Origin: Hymenobacter aerilatus
Lineage (GTDB): Bacteria; Bacteroidota; Bacteroidia; Cytophagales; Hymenobacteraceae
DNA: 64,000 nucleotides
Direction of reading: 5' to 3'
NCBI RefSeq assembly: GCF_022921095.1
Contig: NZ_CP095053.1
Span: 1 to 64,000, forward strand
Shown: in pieces, positions 17,882-26,497 of the stretch
Layout of the letters: each line of letters opens with the position of its first letter
How positions within the stretch are numbered: the first letter of the stretch is position 1
Notes under the pieces: generated by a model
The model's input: the letters and a program-made list of their open reading frames with translations, nothing else
Told to the model about the DNA's origin: nothing
Databases searched by the model: none
Program-made: the position numbers and the translations under genes

Positions 17882-18770
17882 TTGCCTCTTGCTAGGTAGC
17901 AGCCTGCTGCTACCCCTGGCGGGGGTAGGGCAAACTACTGTGCCCGCAGCTGGCTCGGTGGCGCCGCCCAGCCGGCCGGTGCTAGTGCCTACCACTGCAG
18001 CCGCGGCTCCGGCCGCCGAGGGCTGGACGTTGGTGCGCACCATTAAGCTGGCCACCACCGGCGTGGCCTCCCTCGACCGTCGCGGCACGCTCTATGTGGT
18101 AGACCGGCAAAATAACATTGTGCAATTCGGAGTTGAGGGGCAGGTTTTGAACACCTACTCACCGGCCTTGCCAGGGCACATTGCTCAGCTGGAAGCCTGG
18201 AACACCACCAAAATCCTGGCTTTCTACGACGACCGGCAGCAACTACTACTGCTCGACCGGTTCCTGTCCCCGCTCACGCAGGTGCGCACCGCCGATTTTC
18301 TGGATGGCACCATTCGCACGGCGACTATCGCGCCCGATGAACGACTGTGGTTGTTTGATGAGAGCAACATTGCATTGGTCCAGTTCGACCTAGCGCAGCA
18401 GCGCCCTACCATCACCACGCCCATGGACCTGCTGGTGGGTAGGAGCAAACCCGATTTTCGTTTCCTTCGGCAGTACCAGAACAACGTATACCTAGTGGAT
18501 AGGGTAGGCGGCATTCTGGTGTTTGATAACCTGGGTAACTACCGCAAAAAACTGCCTTTTACAGGTTTGAGCTACGTGGGTTTTCTGGGGGATGAGCTGT
18601 ATTACGTGGCTGAGAATGCGCTGCATTTCTTCCACCTCTACAACTTCACCGACCGCTCCCTACCCCTGCCAGCGGCCGACGTGCAGCAGGTCTTGGTGAG
18701 CGAACAATACGCTTATGTGCTGCAGCCAAAAGAAATTCAGGTGTATACGCTGGCGGGCACTCCGAAGTAA
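17835..18770 (+). CDS. Secreted beta-propeller-like protein, unknown function
   Basis: The 311-residue protein has a signal peptide (about residues 12-33, ending GVGQ), a short Pro/Ala linker, and then repeated strand-rich units such as ASLDRRGTLYVVDRQNNIVQ, RLWLFDESNIALVQFD and NNVYLVDRVGGILVFDNLG that resemble six-bladed propeller or NHL-like blades. It is probably periplasmic. It starts within lpxH (47-nt overlap; two tandem ATG codons at 17835 and 17838), so it is co-expressed with lipid A synthesis, though no direct functional link can be shown. Confidence 0.8.
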   Translation: MMVKPWLSSISNKLTSCLLLGSSLLLPLAGVGQTTVPAAGSVAPPSRPVLVPTTAAAAPAAEGWTLVRTIKLATTGVASLDRRGTLYVVDRQNNIVQFGVEGQVLNTYSPALPGHIAQLEAWNTTKILAFYDDRQQLLLLDRFLSPLTQVRTADFLDGTIRTATIAPDERLWLFDESNIALVQFDLAQQRPTITTPMDLLVGRSKPDFRFLRQYQNNVYLVDRVGGILVFDNLGNYRKKLPFTGLSYVGFLGDELYYVAENALHFFHLYNFTDRSLPLPAADVQQVLVSEQYAYVLQPKEIQVYTLAGTPK

Positions 18771-18897
18771 GTGGAATAGCAATTAAACGGTACAGGATTT
18801 GAGTTGTCTAAGAAATAAGAGCTTACTAGGGTAGGAGACGGGACGTACGGCCTGTACCCCCGGCCAAGCTGCTCTCACGCTTTAACTTCTTATTTCC

Positions 18898-20157
18898 ATG
18901 ATAACCTTTCTAAAGAGAAGCGGTCTGGTTTGGGCACTGGGGTTGGTGCTGAGTGCGCTGACTCCCCGGCTGGCAGCGGCGCAGCCTAGCGTCAGCGTTA
19001 GCTACCAGACCTTCTACGACGAGTTGAGCCCCTACGGCCGCTGGGTGCAAGACCCCGACTATGGCTACGTGTGGCTACCCAACGTGGGTCCCGATTTTCA
19101 GCCCTATAGCACCAACGGCTACTGGGCCATGACGGAGTACGGCAACACTTGGGTATCCAACTACGACTGGGGCTGGGCGCCGTTTCACTACGGCCGTTGG
19201 CGCTACTCCGACTACTACGGCTGGAGCTGGCTACCCGGCACCGACTGGGGACCGGCCTGGGTGAGCTGGCGCAGCGGCGGTGGCTACTACGGCTGGGCAC
19301 CCCTAGGGCCCAGCGTGAACATCAACGTATCTTTCGGGCCGCGCTATGTGGTGCCCAATACAGCCTGGGTATTTGTGCCCCAGCAATACCTAGTGAGCCC
19401 ACGCTGGCATGATTACTACGTGCGACCTGCCCGCAACGTCACTATTATCAATAATACCACTATCATCAACAATACCTACGTGCAGAACAACCGCACGTAC
19501 GTAACCGGCCCACGTCGTAGTGAGCTGGAAGCTGTGACCCGCAGTCGTGTGAACGTTTACAACGTGAGCAACGTGAACCGGCCGGGCCGGGTGGCGATGC
19601 AACAAAACTCCCTGGGCTTCTACCGGCCCGATGTACGTGCCGGTCGTGCCGATGCGCCCCGCACCGTGGAGCGCCGCTACGACAATAGCGCTGATTACCG
19701 CAGCCGGGGTAGGGTAGTAAGTGCCGGCGCCGACAATCGCCCCGCGTATGGTGATACGCGTGAGTTGCGGAATAGAGCCAGCTATGACCAACCACGCAAT
19801 CTGGCTGATGCCGGCCGTACCTACCCTGCCCAGCGCCCCGAGCATACGCAGCCGTTTGGCGAAACGTCTCCTGCTAGTAATCCCGAGCGTGCCGGATGGG
19901 GCGGCTATGGTGGCCGCGGCCGGGTAGGGCAAAGCACCGACATGCAGCCAGAGCGCCAAGTAGGCCGCCCGCGAGAAAGCCAGGGTCAATGGCAACGCGT
20001 GGAGCAAGTGCCGCAACGCCAGCAAGCCGCGCCGCAACTCCAGCCAGCAGCTCCCCAGCACCAGCAGACGCAGCAGCTACCAACCGGCCGTAGCGAGCAA
20101 AGCGAGGGCGGACGCTCGTTTGGGCAAGGTGGCGGCAGTCGTGGTCGGGTCCGGTAG
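18898..20157 (+). CDS. DUF6600-type secreted Trp/Tyr-rich protein
   Basis: The 419-residue protein has a signal peptide (residues 1-28, ending AAA) and a region of about 150 residues of aromatic repeats (ELSPYGRWV, YGYVWLPNV, NYDWGWAPFHYGRW, YYGWSWLPGTDWGPAWVSWR). This PYG-W / GWxP pattern is typical of proteins annotated DUF6600; no function is established. The second half (about residues 200-419) is a disordered, Arg/Asn/Gln/Pro-rich tail ending in a Gly/Arg-rich segment. It is likely a cell-envelope protein. It is monocistronic with a terminator. Confidence 0.82.
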   Translation: MITFLKRSGLVWALGLVLSALTPRLAAAQPSVSVSYQTFYDELSPYGRWVQDPDYGYVWLPNVGPDFQPYSTNGYWAMTEYGNTWVSNYDWGWAPFHYGRWRYSDYYGWSWLPGTDWGPAWVSWRSGGGYYGWAPLGPSVNINVSFGPRYVVPNTAWVFVPQQYLVSPRWHDYYVRPARNVTIINNTTIINNTYVQNNRTYVTGPRRSELEAVTRSRVNVYNVSNVNRPGRVAMQQNSLGFYRPDVRAGRADAPRTVERRYDNSADYRSRGRVVSAGADNRPAYGDTRELRNRASYDQPRNLADAGRTYPAQRPEHTQPFGETSPASNPERAGWGGYGGRGRVGQSTDMQPERQVGRPRESQGQWQRVEQVPQRQQAAPQLQPAAPQHQQTQQLPTGRSEQSEGGRSFGQGGGSRGRVR

Positions 20158-20183
20158 GTTACCACAAAGTTTACTTTTTCAGA

Positions 20184-20215
20184 AGCCTTCTGCACACGTT
20201 GCAGAGGGCTTTTTT
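20184..20215 (+). terminator. Terminator after the DUF6600 gene
   Basis: 11-bp stem (20184-20194 with 20200-20210, one mismatch), 5-nt loop, followed by a run of T. Confidence 0.85.
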
Positions 20216-20352
20216 GTGTCCGTTGGCAAACTGAAGAGGGTAGGGGAGCTGAACCGTGGTAACTCGTCTGTATACCCCGCGTACCTTCTGAAGTCGCTGG
20301 CCCTGTCGGCGTCAAACGCTCTTCTCTTTTCCAAAACCAAAACCCAACTTTC

Positions 20353-21513
20353 ATGAAAGCACTCGTGATTCACGGGGCGAACGATGTTCGCGTCGATACC
20401 GTCGATGATCCAAAGATTCAGGATGGCCGCGACGCCATCATCCGCGTGACCAGTACGGCCATCTGCGGTTCCGATCTGCACATCTACGACGGTGCCATTC
20501 CGCAGCCCCGGCCCATGATACTGGGCCACGAGTTTATGGGTATTGTGGAGGAGGTAGGCCGTGGCGTGGGCAATCTGAAGGTAGGGGACCGGGTAGTGGT
20601 GCCTTTTCCAATTGCCTGTGGTACCTGCTTCTTTTGCAACCATGCCTTGCCAGGCCACTGCGAAAACTCTAACCCCGACCACTACGGCCCCGAAGGCGGC
20701 CTGCTCACGGAGAAAGGCGGCGCCCTCTTTGGTTACACCGACCTCTACGGCGGCTACGACGGCGGCCAGGCTGAGTACGTGCGCGTGCCCTACGCCGACT
20801 TTGGCCCGCGCAAAGTGCCCGATTCGCTCAGCGACGACCAGGTGCTATTCCTCACCGATATCTTCCCGACCGGCTACTCAGCCATTGACTGGGGCGAGGT
20901 GAAAGGCGGCGAAACTGTGCTGATTTTTGGGGCCGGACCAGTAGGCATCATGGCCGCCAAATCGGCGTGGCTGCGTGGGGCTGCGCGGGTGTTTATTGTC
21001 GATGTAGAGCAGTATCGCCTCGACAAAGCCAAGCAAACGGCCAACGTAGAAACCATCTTGTGGGAAAGCTACGATGGCGTAATTGAGCAAATCCGCAGCG
21101 TGACCAACAACCGCGGCGCCGATGTGTGCGTGGATGCCGTGGGCTTCGAGGCTAACCGGAGCGTGCTGGACAAAGCCAAAGCGGTACTCAACCTCGAAAA
21201 AGGTACCGATAAGGTGCTGCTGGCCTGTATGAGCGCTGTGCGTCGGGGTGGTATTGTGTCGGTGGTAGGCGTGTACAGCTCGCCCTACGACAACTTTCCT
21301 ATTCACCAATTCTTTGACAAAGGCATCACCATTCGCGGTGGTCAGGCGCCCGCCCAGGCCCACATCGACAAGCTGCTGCAATACGTGATAGAAGGCAAGG
21401 TAAAGCTCGACGACATCATCACCCACCGTTTACCCCTGTCGGAAGCGCCCCATGGCTACGACATCTTCAAGAAGAAGAAAGACAACTGCGTGAAAGTGGT
21501 GCTGACGCCTTAA
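20353..21513 (+). CDS. Zinc-dependent alcohol dehydrogenase (FdhA-like)
   Basis: This 386-residue medium-chain dehydrogenase has the catalytic zinc ligands in ICGSDLH and GHEFMGIVEEVG, a structural-zinc lobe CGTCFFCNHALPGHC, and the Rossmann motif IFGAGPVGIMAA. The long insertion after the zinc lobe (GGLLTEKGGALFGYTDLYGG) and the overall sequence resemble glutathione-independent formaldehyde dehydrogenase and related threonine-dehydrogenase-like enzymes. The substrate is not certain. It is a single gene between two terminators, with the start at an ATG directly after a purine-poor leader. Confidence 0.92.
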   Translation: MKALVIHGANDVRVDTVDDPKIQDGRDAIIRVTSTAICGSDLHIYDGAIPQPRPMILGHEFMGIVEEVGRGVGNLKVGDRVVVPFPIACGTCFFCNHALPGHCENSNPDHYGPEGGLLTEKGGALFGYTDLYGGYDGGQAEYVRVPYADFGPRKVPDSLSDDQVLFLTDIFPTGYSAIDWGEVKGGETVLIFGAGPVGIMAAKSAWLRGAARVFIVDVEQYRLDKAKQTANVETILWESYDGVIEQIRSVTNNRGADVCVDAVGFEANRSVLDKAKAVLNLEKGTDKVLLACMSAVRRGGIVSVVGVYSSPYDNFPIHQFFDKGITIRGGQAPAQAHIDKLLQYVIEGKVKLDDIITHRLPLSEAPHGYDIFKKKKDNCVKVVLTP

Positions 21514-21535
21514 CGCCTCCACTCGGTTCAACCAT

Positions 21536-21606
21536 GTTTGTGGCATACTTAAAGGCCTCTATTCCTATTCGGAGTAGGGGCTTTTGAGTATGCCGCATTC
21601 ACAAAC
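21536..21606 (+). terminator. Long hairpin after the alcohol dehydrogenase gene
   Basis: An imperfect inverted repeat of about 30 bp per arm (from GTTTGTGGCATAC at 21536 to its partner ending at 21606) with small bulges and a 5-nt loop. It probably acts as a terminator, though the outer arms exceed what termination needs. Confidence 0.65.
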
Positions 21607-21649
21607 GCTGACAAAGAAGAAGAATAGCTAAAACAATATAGGTATATTA

Positions 21650-21663
21650 AATGTATGTACATT
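21650..21663. promoter_or_regulatory. Short dyad upstream of the azoreductase
   Basis: AATGTA and TACATT are inverted around a 2-bp centre, 100 bp upstream of the azoreductase ATG in an AT-rich promoter region. The size suits a dimeric repressor of the MarR or HxlR kind, which often control such enzymes, but no regulator gene is adjacent. Confidence 0.3.
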
Positions 21664-21763
21664 GATTGTTGACTCACGCAATTTATCAGGTAGATGAGTT
21701 GGCGTAGTTGTTTTGTAAGTATCAAGTTTGCTGACCGTTGCGTCGATTTTTATTTCGTTTCCC

Positions 21764-22381
21764 ATGAACATTCTCAACATTGTTTCCAGCCCGCGCGGGG
21801 ACCAATCATTCAGCATTAAACTAGCTGATGCCATCATAGGCAAGTTGCTGGAAGATACTCCTGGTAGCACTGTGACTACCCGCGACCTGGCTACCAACCC
21901 CTTTCCGCATCTGGAAGCCGCCAAGCTCCAGTCGCTCTTCACGCCGGCCCCCGACCGCACCCCAGAGCAGCAACTAGCCGCTAAGCATTCCGACGACGCC
22001 ATAGCCGAGGTGCAAGCCGCCGACATTATTGTGATTGGCGCCCCGCTTTACAACTTTGGGATTCCCTCGGTGCTCAAGGCCTGGATTGACCACATCTGCC
22101 GGGCCGGTATCACGTTCAAATACGTGAATGGGCAGCCACAAGGCCTCGTGACGGGCAAGAAGGTATACATAGCCATGGCAAGCGGCGGCATCTACTCCGA
22201 AGGGCCGGCAGCAAGTAATGATTTTGTGGCGCCCTACCTACAAGCCGTGCTCAGCTTTATTGGCCTGACCGACGTGACGGTAGTACGCGTAGAAGGTGTG
22301 TCCATCCCCGGATTGCAAGATACGGCACTGGCAAAAGCCCTGGCTACCCTGCAACCCGAGCTTGCCGACGAAGCTATTTAA
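21764..22381 (+). CDS. azoR: FMN-dependent NADH-azoreductase
   Basis: The 205-residue flavodoxin-like quinone/azo reductase has SSPRGDQSFSIKLADAI at the N-terminus (FMN phosphate loop), APLYNFGIPSVLKAWIDHIC (family signature) and ASGGIYSEGPAASNDFVAPYL (FMN/substrate loop). It reduces quinones or azo compounds with NAD(P)H in the cytoplasm, probably against electrophile stress. The ATG at 21764 fits the family; 12 further codons upstream run from a less likely start. It is followed by a perfect-looking inverted repeat. Confidence 0.93.
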   Translation: MNILNIVSSPRGDQSFSIKLADAIIGKLLEDTPGSTVTTRDLATNPFPHLEAAKLQSLFTPAPDRTPEQQLAAKHSDDAIAEVQAADIIVIGAPLYNFGIPSVLKAWIDHICRAGITFKYVNGQPQGLVTGKKVYIAMASGGIYSEGPAASNDFVAPYLQAVLSFIGLTDVTVVRVEGVSIPGLQDTALAKALATLQPELADEAI

Positions 22382-22401
22382 GCCCAAGACGCGGCGCTCT
22401 A

Positions 22402-22467
22402 CTACCCCTACACGCCAACGAGCCAGACAGCACATCGCCTGTCCGGCTCGTTGGCGTGTAGGGGTAG
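22402..22467. repeat. 29-bp inverted repeat between azoR and pta
   Basis: Arms 22402-22430 and 22439-22467 match in 28 of 29 positions around an 8-nt loop. There is no T-tract, so it is not a classical terminator. The base of the stem is CTACCCCTA / TAGGGGTAG, an instance of the enriched GGGTAG word. Confidence 0.8.
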
Positions 22468-22580
22468 CTGCACCCGCTGCCCGGCAACTTGCGTATGAAG
22501 GGGCACCCCGGTAGTTGCGCAGGCAGTAGTTTGCCAGCTTCGTCATGCTGCCGGGCTTTCTCCCGTTGTTACTTTTTCCT

Positions 22581-24674
22581 ATGACCAAAACCGTCTTCAT
22601 TGCCACGGCCGAGCCGTACAGCGGCAAATCCCTGATAGCCTTGGGCCTAGTGAATATGCTGCTCAGCAAAGCGCAGAAAGTGGGCTATTTCAAGCCCATT
22701 ATTGACGCAAGCCCGCGGGAAAAGAAGGACGTGCGCCTCCAAACGGTGCTCCAGCATTTCAAGCTGCCCATTGCCTACGAAGACACTTACGCCTACACTC
22801 GCCCGGAAGTGCTTCGGCTGATTGAAAACAACGGGCAGGGTGAAATCATCGACACGATCATTCACAAGTTCAAGCAGATAGAGGAAAATTACGACTTCAC
22901 GGTGGTGGAGGGTAGCGACTTTGTGGGGCCCGGTACGGCCTTTGAGTTTGGCTACAACGCACGCATTGCCAAGAACCTGGGCGCACCGGTTATTCTGGTG
23001 CTTTCGGGTGATGACAAGCCGACTGCTCAGATTATCAACAACGTGCTCACTACCCTGCGCAGCTTCGAGACCAATGAGGTGCAGGTGCTGATGGTGGTGG
23101 TGAATAAAGTAGCACCCGCTCAACTCGACGACGTACGTGAGTTACTGCAAGCCCAGTTGCCCGCCGAGTTGATTCTGGCCGTGATTCCGGCCGAAAAAGA
23201 ACTGTCGCAGCCGACCATGCGCGAGATATATGAGGGACTAGACGCTAAGCTGCTGTTTGGGGAAGAGTCGCTCACCAATCAGGTCGACAACTTCGTGACG
23301 GGGGCTATGCAGGTGCCCAACTTCCTGAACTTCCTCAAGCCCAACGTGCTGATTGTGACGCCCGGCGACCGAGGCGACATCATTATCTGCGCGTTGCAGG
23401 CCAATCTGTCGGCCAGTTACCCGCGGGTGGCGGGCATTGTGCTCACGGCCGGCACGGAGCCCGAGGCACCGGTGCTGCGACTGATTGAGGGCCTGCAAAC
23501 GGTGGTGCCGATTATAGCCGTGCCTACCGGCACTTTCGAAACCAGCACCCGCGTGGCGGCTATCAAGTCGCGCATCACGCCGGATAATACGCGTAAGATT
23601 CGGCTGGCTATCAATACTTTCGAGCGCTACGTGGATAGGGCAGCGTTGGAAGAAAAGATGGTGAGTTTCCGCTCCGAGGGCATTACGCCGCACATGTTTC
23701 AGTACCGCTTGTTGCAGTGGGCCAAGCGCCAGCGCAAGCACATTGTGCTACCCGAAGGCAACGACGACCGTATCCTGCGGGCCGCTGCACACCTGCTGCG
23801 CCAGGAGGTGGTAGACCTCACCATCCTGGGCAACCCCGATGAGGTAGCGGCCTCCGTGAAGCGCCTGGGTCTGAACCTGCCGCTGGGCCATTTGCAGGTG
23901 GTAGACCCGGTGCAGTCGCCGCATTACCCCGAGTACGTGGAGACGTTCTACGAGCTGCGCAAGGCCAAGGGCGTGAACCAGGATATGGCCCGCGACCTGC
24001 TCCGCGACGTGTCCTATTTCGGCTCGATGATGGTGTACAAAGGCCACGCCGACGGCATGGTGTCGGGGGCAGTGCACACCACGCAGCACACCATTCGGCC
24101 GGCGTTGCAGTTCATCAAAACCAAGCCGGGCATGTCGGTGGTATCGTCGGTGTTCTTTATGTGCCTACCCGACCGTGTGGCCGTGTTCGGCGACTGCGCC
24201 GTGAATCCCAACCCCACCGCCGAGCAACTAGCCGAAATTGCCATGGCCTCCGCCGACAGCAGCAAGGCATTCGGCATCGAGCCGCGCGTGGCCATGCTGT
24301 CCTACTCCTCGGGTACCTCCGGCGAGGGCGCCGACGTGGACAAAGTACGTCAGGCCACCCAACTGGTCCGCGAAAAGCGTCCCGACCTAAAAGTAGAAGG
24401 CCCTATCCAATACGATGCCGCCGTAGACCCCCTGGTAGGCCGCCAGAAGCTACCCGGCTCCGAGGTAGCCGGCCAAGCCAGCGTGCTCATCTTCCCCGAC
24501 CTCAACACCGGCAACAACACCTACAAAGCCGTGCAGCGCGAAACCGGCGCCCTGGCCATTGGTCCTGTGTTGCAGGGTCTCAACAAGCCTGTAAACGACC
24601 TTAGCCGCGGCTGCACCGTGGATGATATTCTGAACACCGTAATCATCACGGCCATCCAGGCGCAGCAGGGGTAG
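22581..24674 (+). CDS. pta: Phosphate acetyltransferase, long form
   Basis: The enzyme interconverts acetyl-CoA and acetyl phosphate. The 697-residue product is the three-domain form: an N-terminal BioD-like P-loop domain (ATAEPYSGKSLIALGL), a central DRTGG domain, and the C-terminal catalytic domain (from about residue 370, with LPEGNDDRILRAA, VSGAVHTTQHTIRPAL and SYSSGTSGEGADVDKV). The ATG at 22581 gives the family N-terminus MTKTVFIATAE. Its usual partner ackA lies 1.8 kb further on, with two unrelated genes between. Confidence 0.96.
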   Translation: MTKTVFIATAEPYSGKSLIALGLVNMLLSKAQKVGYFKPIIDASPREKKDVRLQTVLQHFKLPIAYEDTYAYTRPEVLRLIENNGQGEIIDTIIHKFKQIEENYDFTVVEGSDFVGPGTAFEFGYNARIAKNLGAPVILVLSGDDKPTAQIINNVLTTLRSFETNEVQVLMVVVNKVAPAQLDDVRELLQAQLPAELILAVIPAEKELSQPTMREIYEGLDAKLLFGEESLTNQVDNFVTGAMQVPNFLNFLKPNVLIVTPGDRGDIIICALQANLSASYPRVAGIVLTAGTEPEAPVLRLIEGLQTVVPIIAVPTGTFETSTRVAAIKSRITPDNTRKIRLAINTFERYVDRAALEEKMVSFRSEGITPHMFQYRLLQWAKRQRKHIVLPEGNDDRILRAAAHLLRQEVVDLTILGNPDEVAASVKRLGLNLPLGHLQVVDPVQSPHYPEYVETFYELRKAKGVNQDMARDLLRDVSYFGSMMVYKGHADGMVSGAVHTTQHTIRPALQFIKTKPGMSVVSSVFFMCLPDRVAVFGDCAVNPNPTAEQLAEIAMASADSSKAFGIEPRVAMLSYSSGTSGEGADVDKVRQATQLVREKRPDLKVEGPIQYDAAVDPLVGRQKLPGSEVAGQASVLIFPDLNTGNNTYKAVQRETGALAIGPVLQGLNKPVNDLSRGCTVDDILNTVIITAIQAQQG

Positions 24675-24724
24675 GAAGGTAGAAGTGCTAACTTATTGCA
24701 ACTTGCGCCCACATAAAAATAAAA

Positions 24725-24763
24725 AAGAACGTCATGCTGAGCTTGCCGAAGCATGACGTTCTT
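24725..24763. repeat. Palindrome of the GTCATGCTGAGC...GCATGAC type
   Basis: Perfect 13-bp stem (24725-24737 with 24751-24763) with inner sequence TGAGCTTGCCGAA. It resembles the widely scattered intergenic palindromes of the form GTCATGCTGAGCTT...GAAGCATGAC known from many genomes. It follows pta and may also terminate it. Confidence 0.75.
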
Positions 24764-24806
24764 GCTGTCTTCTAAAAACATACCTACACCCCTCCATCAA
24801 CACTGT

Positions 24807-25730
24807 ATGCCCTCCGGACTTTTTGCCTTACTAGATGATATATCGGCCTTGGTGAAGGCCAGTGCGGCCAGTTTAGATGATATACCTACCCAAATAGCCA
24901 AGACCACTGGCAAAGTATCCGGCATCGTGATTGACGATACGGCCGTGACACCCAAGTATGTGGTAGGGCTCGACCCGTCCCGCGAGCTGTCTATTATCTT
25001 TCAGATTGCCAAAAAGTCGCTGCTCAACAAGCTGCTGATTTTGAGCCCGGCAGCTTTGCTACTCGGCTATTTTGCGCCGTGGGCCATTACGCCCATTCTG
25101 ATGGTAGGCGGCGCGTATCTGTGCTTCGAGGGCTACGAAAAGGTGCATTCCATGTTCAGCAAAAGCCACGAGGTAGACCCCGAAAGCGAAGACGTAAAAG
25201 TTATTACGCCCGAGGAACTGGAAAAGCAGCGGGTAGCCAGTGCTGTGCGCACGGATATTATTTTATCTGCCGAAATTATGGCTATTGCCTATAGCCAGGT
25301 AGCCGGCGCGCCCATCACAAACCAGATTCTGGTAATGCTGGCCGTCGCCATATTTATTACGGTAGGTGTGTATGGCTTCGTAGGCCTCATCGTGAAGATG
25401 GATGATATCGGCGTGCACTTTGCCAAAGGCGACTACAGCCCTACCGTTCAAAGCATCGGGCGCGGCATGGTGAAGTTTATGCCGAAGTTTCTACTCATCC
25501 TGGGGTATGTGGGCACAGCCGCCATGCTCTGGGTAGGTGCCGAAATCATTGCCCACGGTATTCCCTTCACCGCCCATTTGCTGCACGAACTGGAACACGC
25601 GCTGGCCAATGTGCCAGCCGTAGCTTGGCTGGCAAAGGTGTTGGCTTGCGGTATTTTCGGATTAGTTGTCGGGTTTATTATTGAGAAGATAGTGGGGGTG
25701 GTGAAGAAGGTAATTCCTAATAAAGGGTAG
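24807..25730 (+). CDS. DUF808 (YedI-like) inner-membrane protein
   Basis: The 307-residue membrane protein opens MPSGLFALLDDISALVKASA, the hallmark of DUF808 proteins such as E. coli YedI, followed by DDIPTQIAKTTGKVSGIVIDD. Hydrophobic segments lie near residues 75-115, 160-205 and 225-300; the loop VDPESEDVKVITPEELEKQR is polar. Function is unknown; it is usually described as a putative inner-membrane protein of about this length. It sits between pta and ackA and is preceded by a palindrome. Confidence 0.9.
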   Translation: MPSGLFALLDDISALVKASAASLDDIPTQIAKTTGKVSGIVIDDTAVTPKYVVGLDPSRELSIIFQIAKKSLLNKLLILSPAALLLGYFAPWAITPILMVGGAYLCFEGYEKVHSMFSKSHEVDPESEDVKVITPEELEKQRVASAVRTDIILSAEIMAIAYSQVAGAPITNQILVMLAVAIFITVGVYGFVGLIVKMDDIGVHFAKGDYSPTVQSIGRGMVKFMPKFLLILGYVGTAAMLWVGAEIIAHGIPFTAHLLHELEHALANVPAVAWLAKVLACGIFGLVVGFIIEKIVGVVKKVIPNKG

Positions 25731-25815
25731 GGTGTTTATAGCCTATATGACATATATAAACGACAGTCAATTCCAGCGGCCATAGGCCGACGTTTATACC
25801 TTGCTAGGCAAAGCC

Positions 25816-26319
25816 TTATTTGCTAGGGCCTACATATTTGCCTGTTTTATTTGGGTCAAATTTGGTTGTCATATACTCTTCATTAGGTAACATTAAGTGA
25901 GTCGCGATAAGGTTTTTTTTGAATACTTCAGATTCAAGAAAGTCCTTATCAATCTTTTGGGTAACCTTACTCAGATCGAGCAGGTGTATCCGCAGGTCGG
26001 TTATTAAAGTATCAGGAGGAACTTCATTGCTCACAAGCTCATTCCAAATCCAATTGCATGAGCTTAATTTCGGATTCCAATCTTTTCCTGATACTAGCAC
26101 ATCATATCTTTCTGGTGTTACCCTTACTCTTCCTAAATCAGCAAATGAGCAAGGGCAATCCACTTTAAATGGTGGGCCATCTTCGGCTTCAGTTACGTTC
26201 GTAGAAGTTGCCAAACTGGAGTTTTGCTCCACATCTCCTTCTAGTGCCGTTCCTCGATTCTTATCAGCGCAAGCAGTACTAAATAATGCCAAATACAAGA
26301 ACAAATAATATCTCATCAT
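25816..26319 (-). CDS. Putative lipoprotein, AT-rich, no recognised family
   Basis: The 167-residue protein starts MMRYYLFLYLALFSTACADK: a lipoprotein signal with the lipobox STAC, so it should be acylated at Cys17 or 18. A polar linker is followed by a Cys pair (DCPCSFADLGRVRV) and one later Cys (SSCNWIW). The gene and its flanks (25740-26400) are visibly lower in GC, with A/T-ending codons unlike the surrounding genes. It is read against pta and ackA. I see no homologue I can name. It is a candidate recently acquired gene. Confidence 0.7.
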   Translation of the reverse strand: MMRYYLFLYLALFSTACADKNRGTALEGDVEQNSSLATSTNVTEAEDGPPFKVDCPCSFADLGRVRVTPERYDVLVSGKDWNPKLSSCNWIWNELVSNEVPPDTLITDLRIHLLDLSKVTQKIDKDFLESEVFKKNLIATHLMLPNEEYMTTKFDPNKTGKYVGPSK

Positions 26320-26497
26320 TGGATCTTCTATTTATGAATTTTGAATAGTATCTATCATTGCCGCTACTTATAATTTGCGCATAATAGCGACAATGTAGCA
26401 ACCAACAGAGAGATTGTCACTACTCCACAGAAGCATTGAAGGGTTCGTACTTTGCCGCCGCAACTTCCGTACAGTCTCCATAAACGGCTGACTACCT

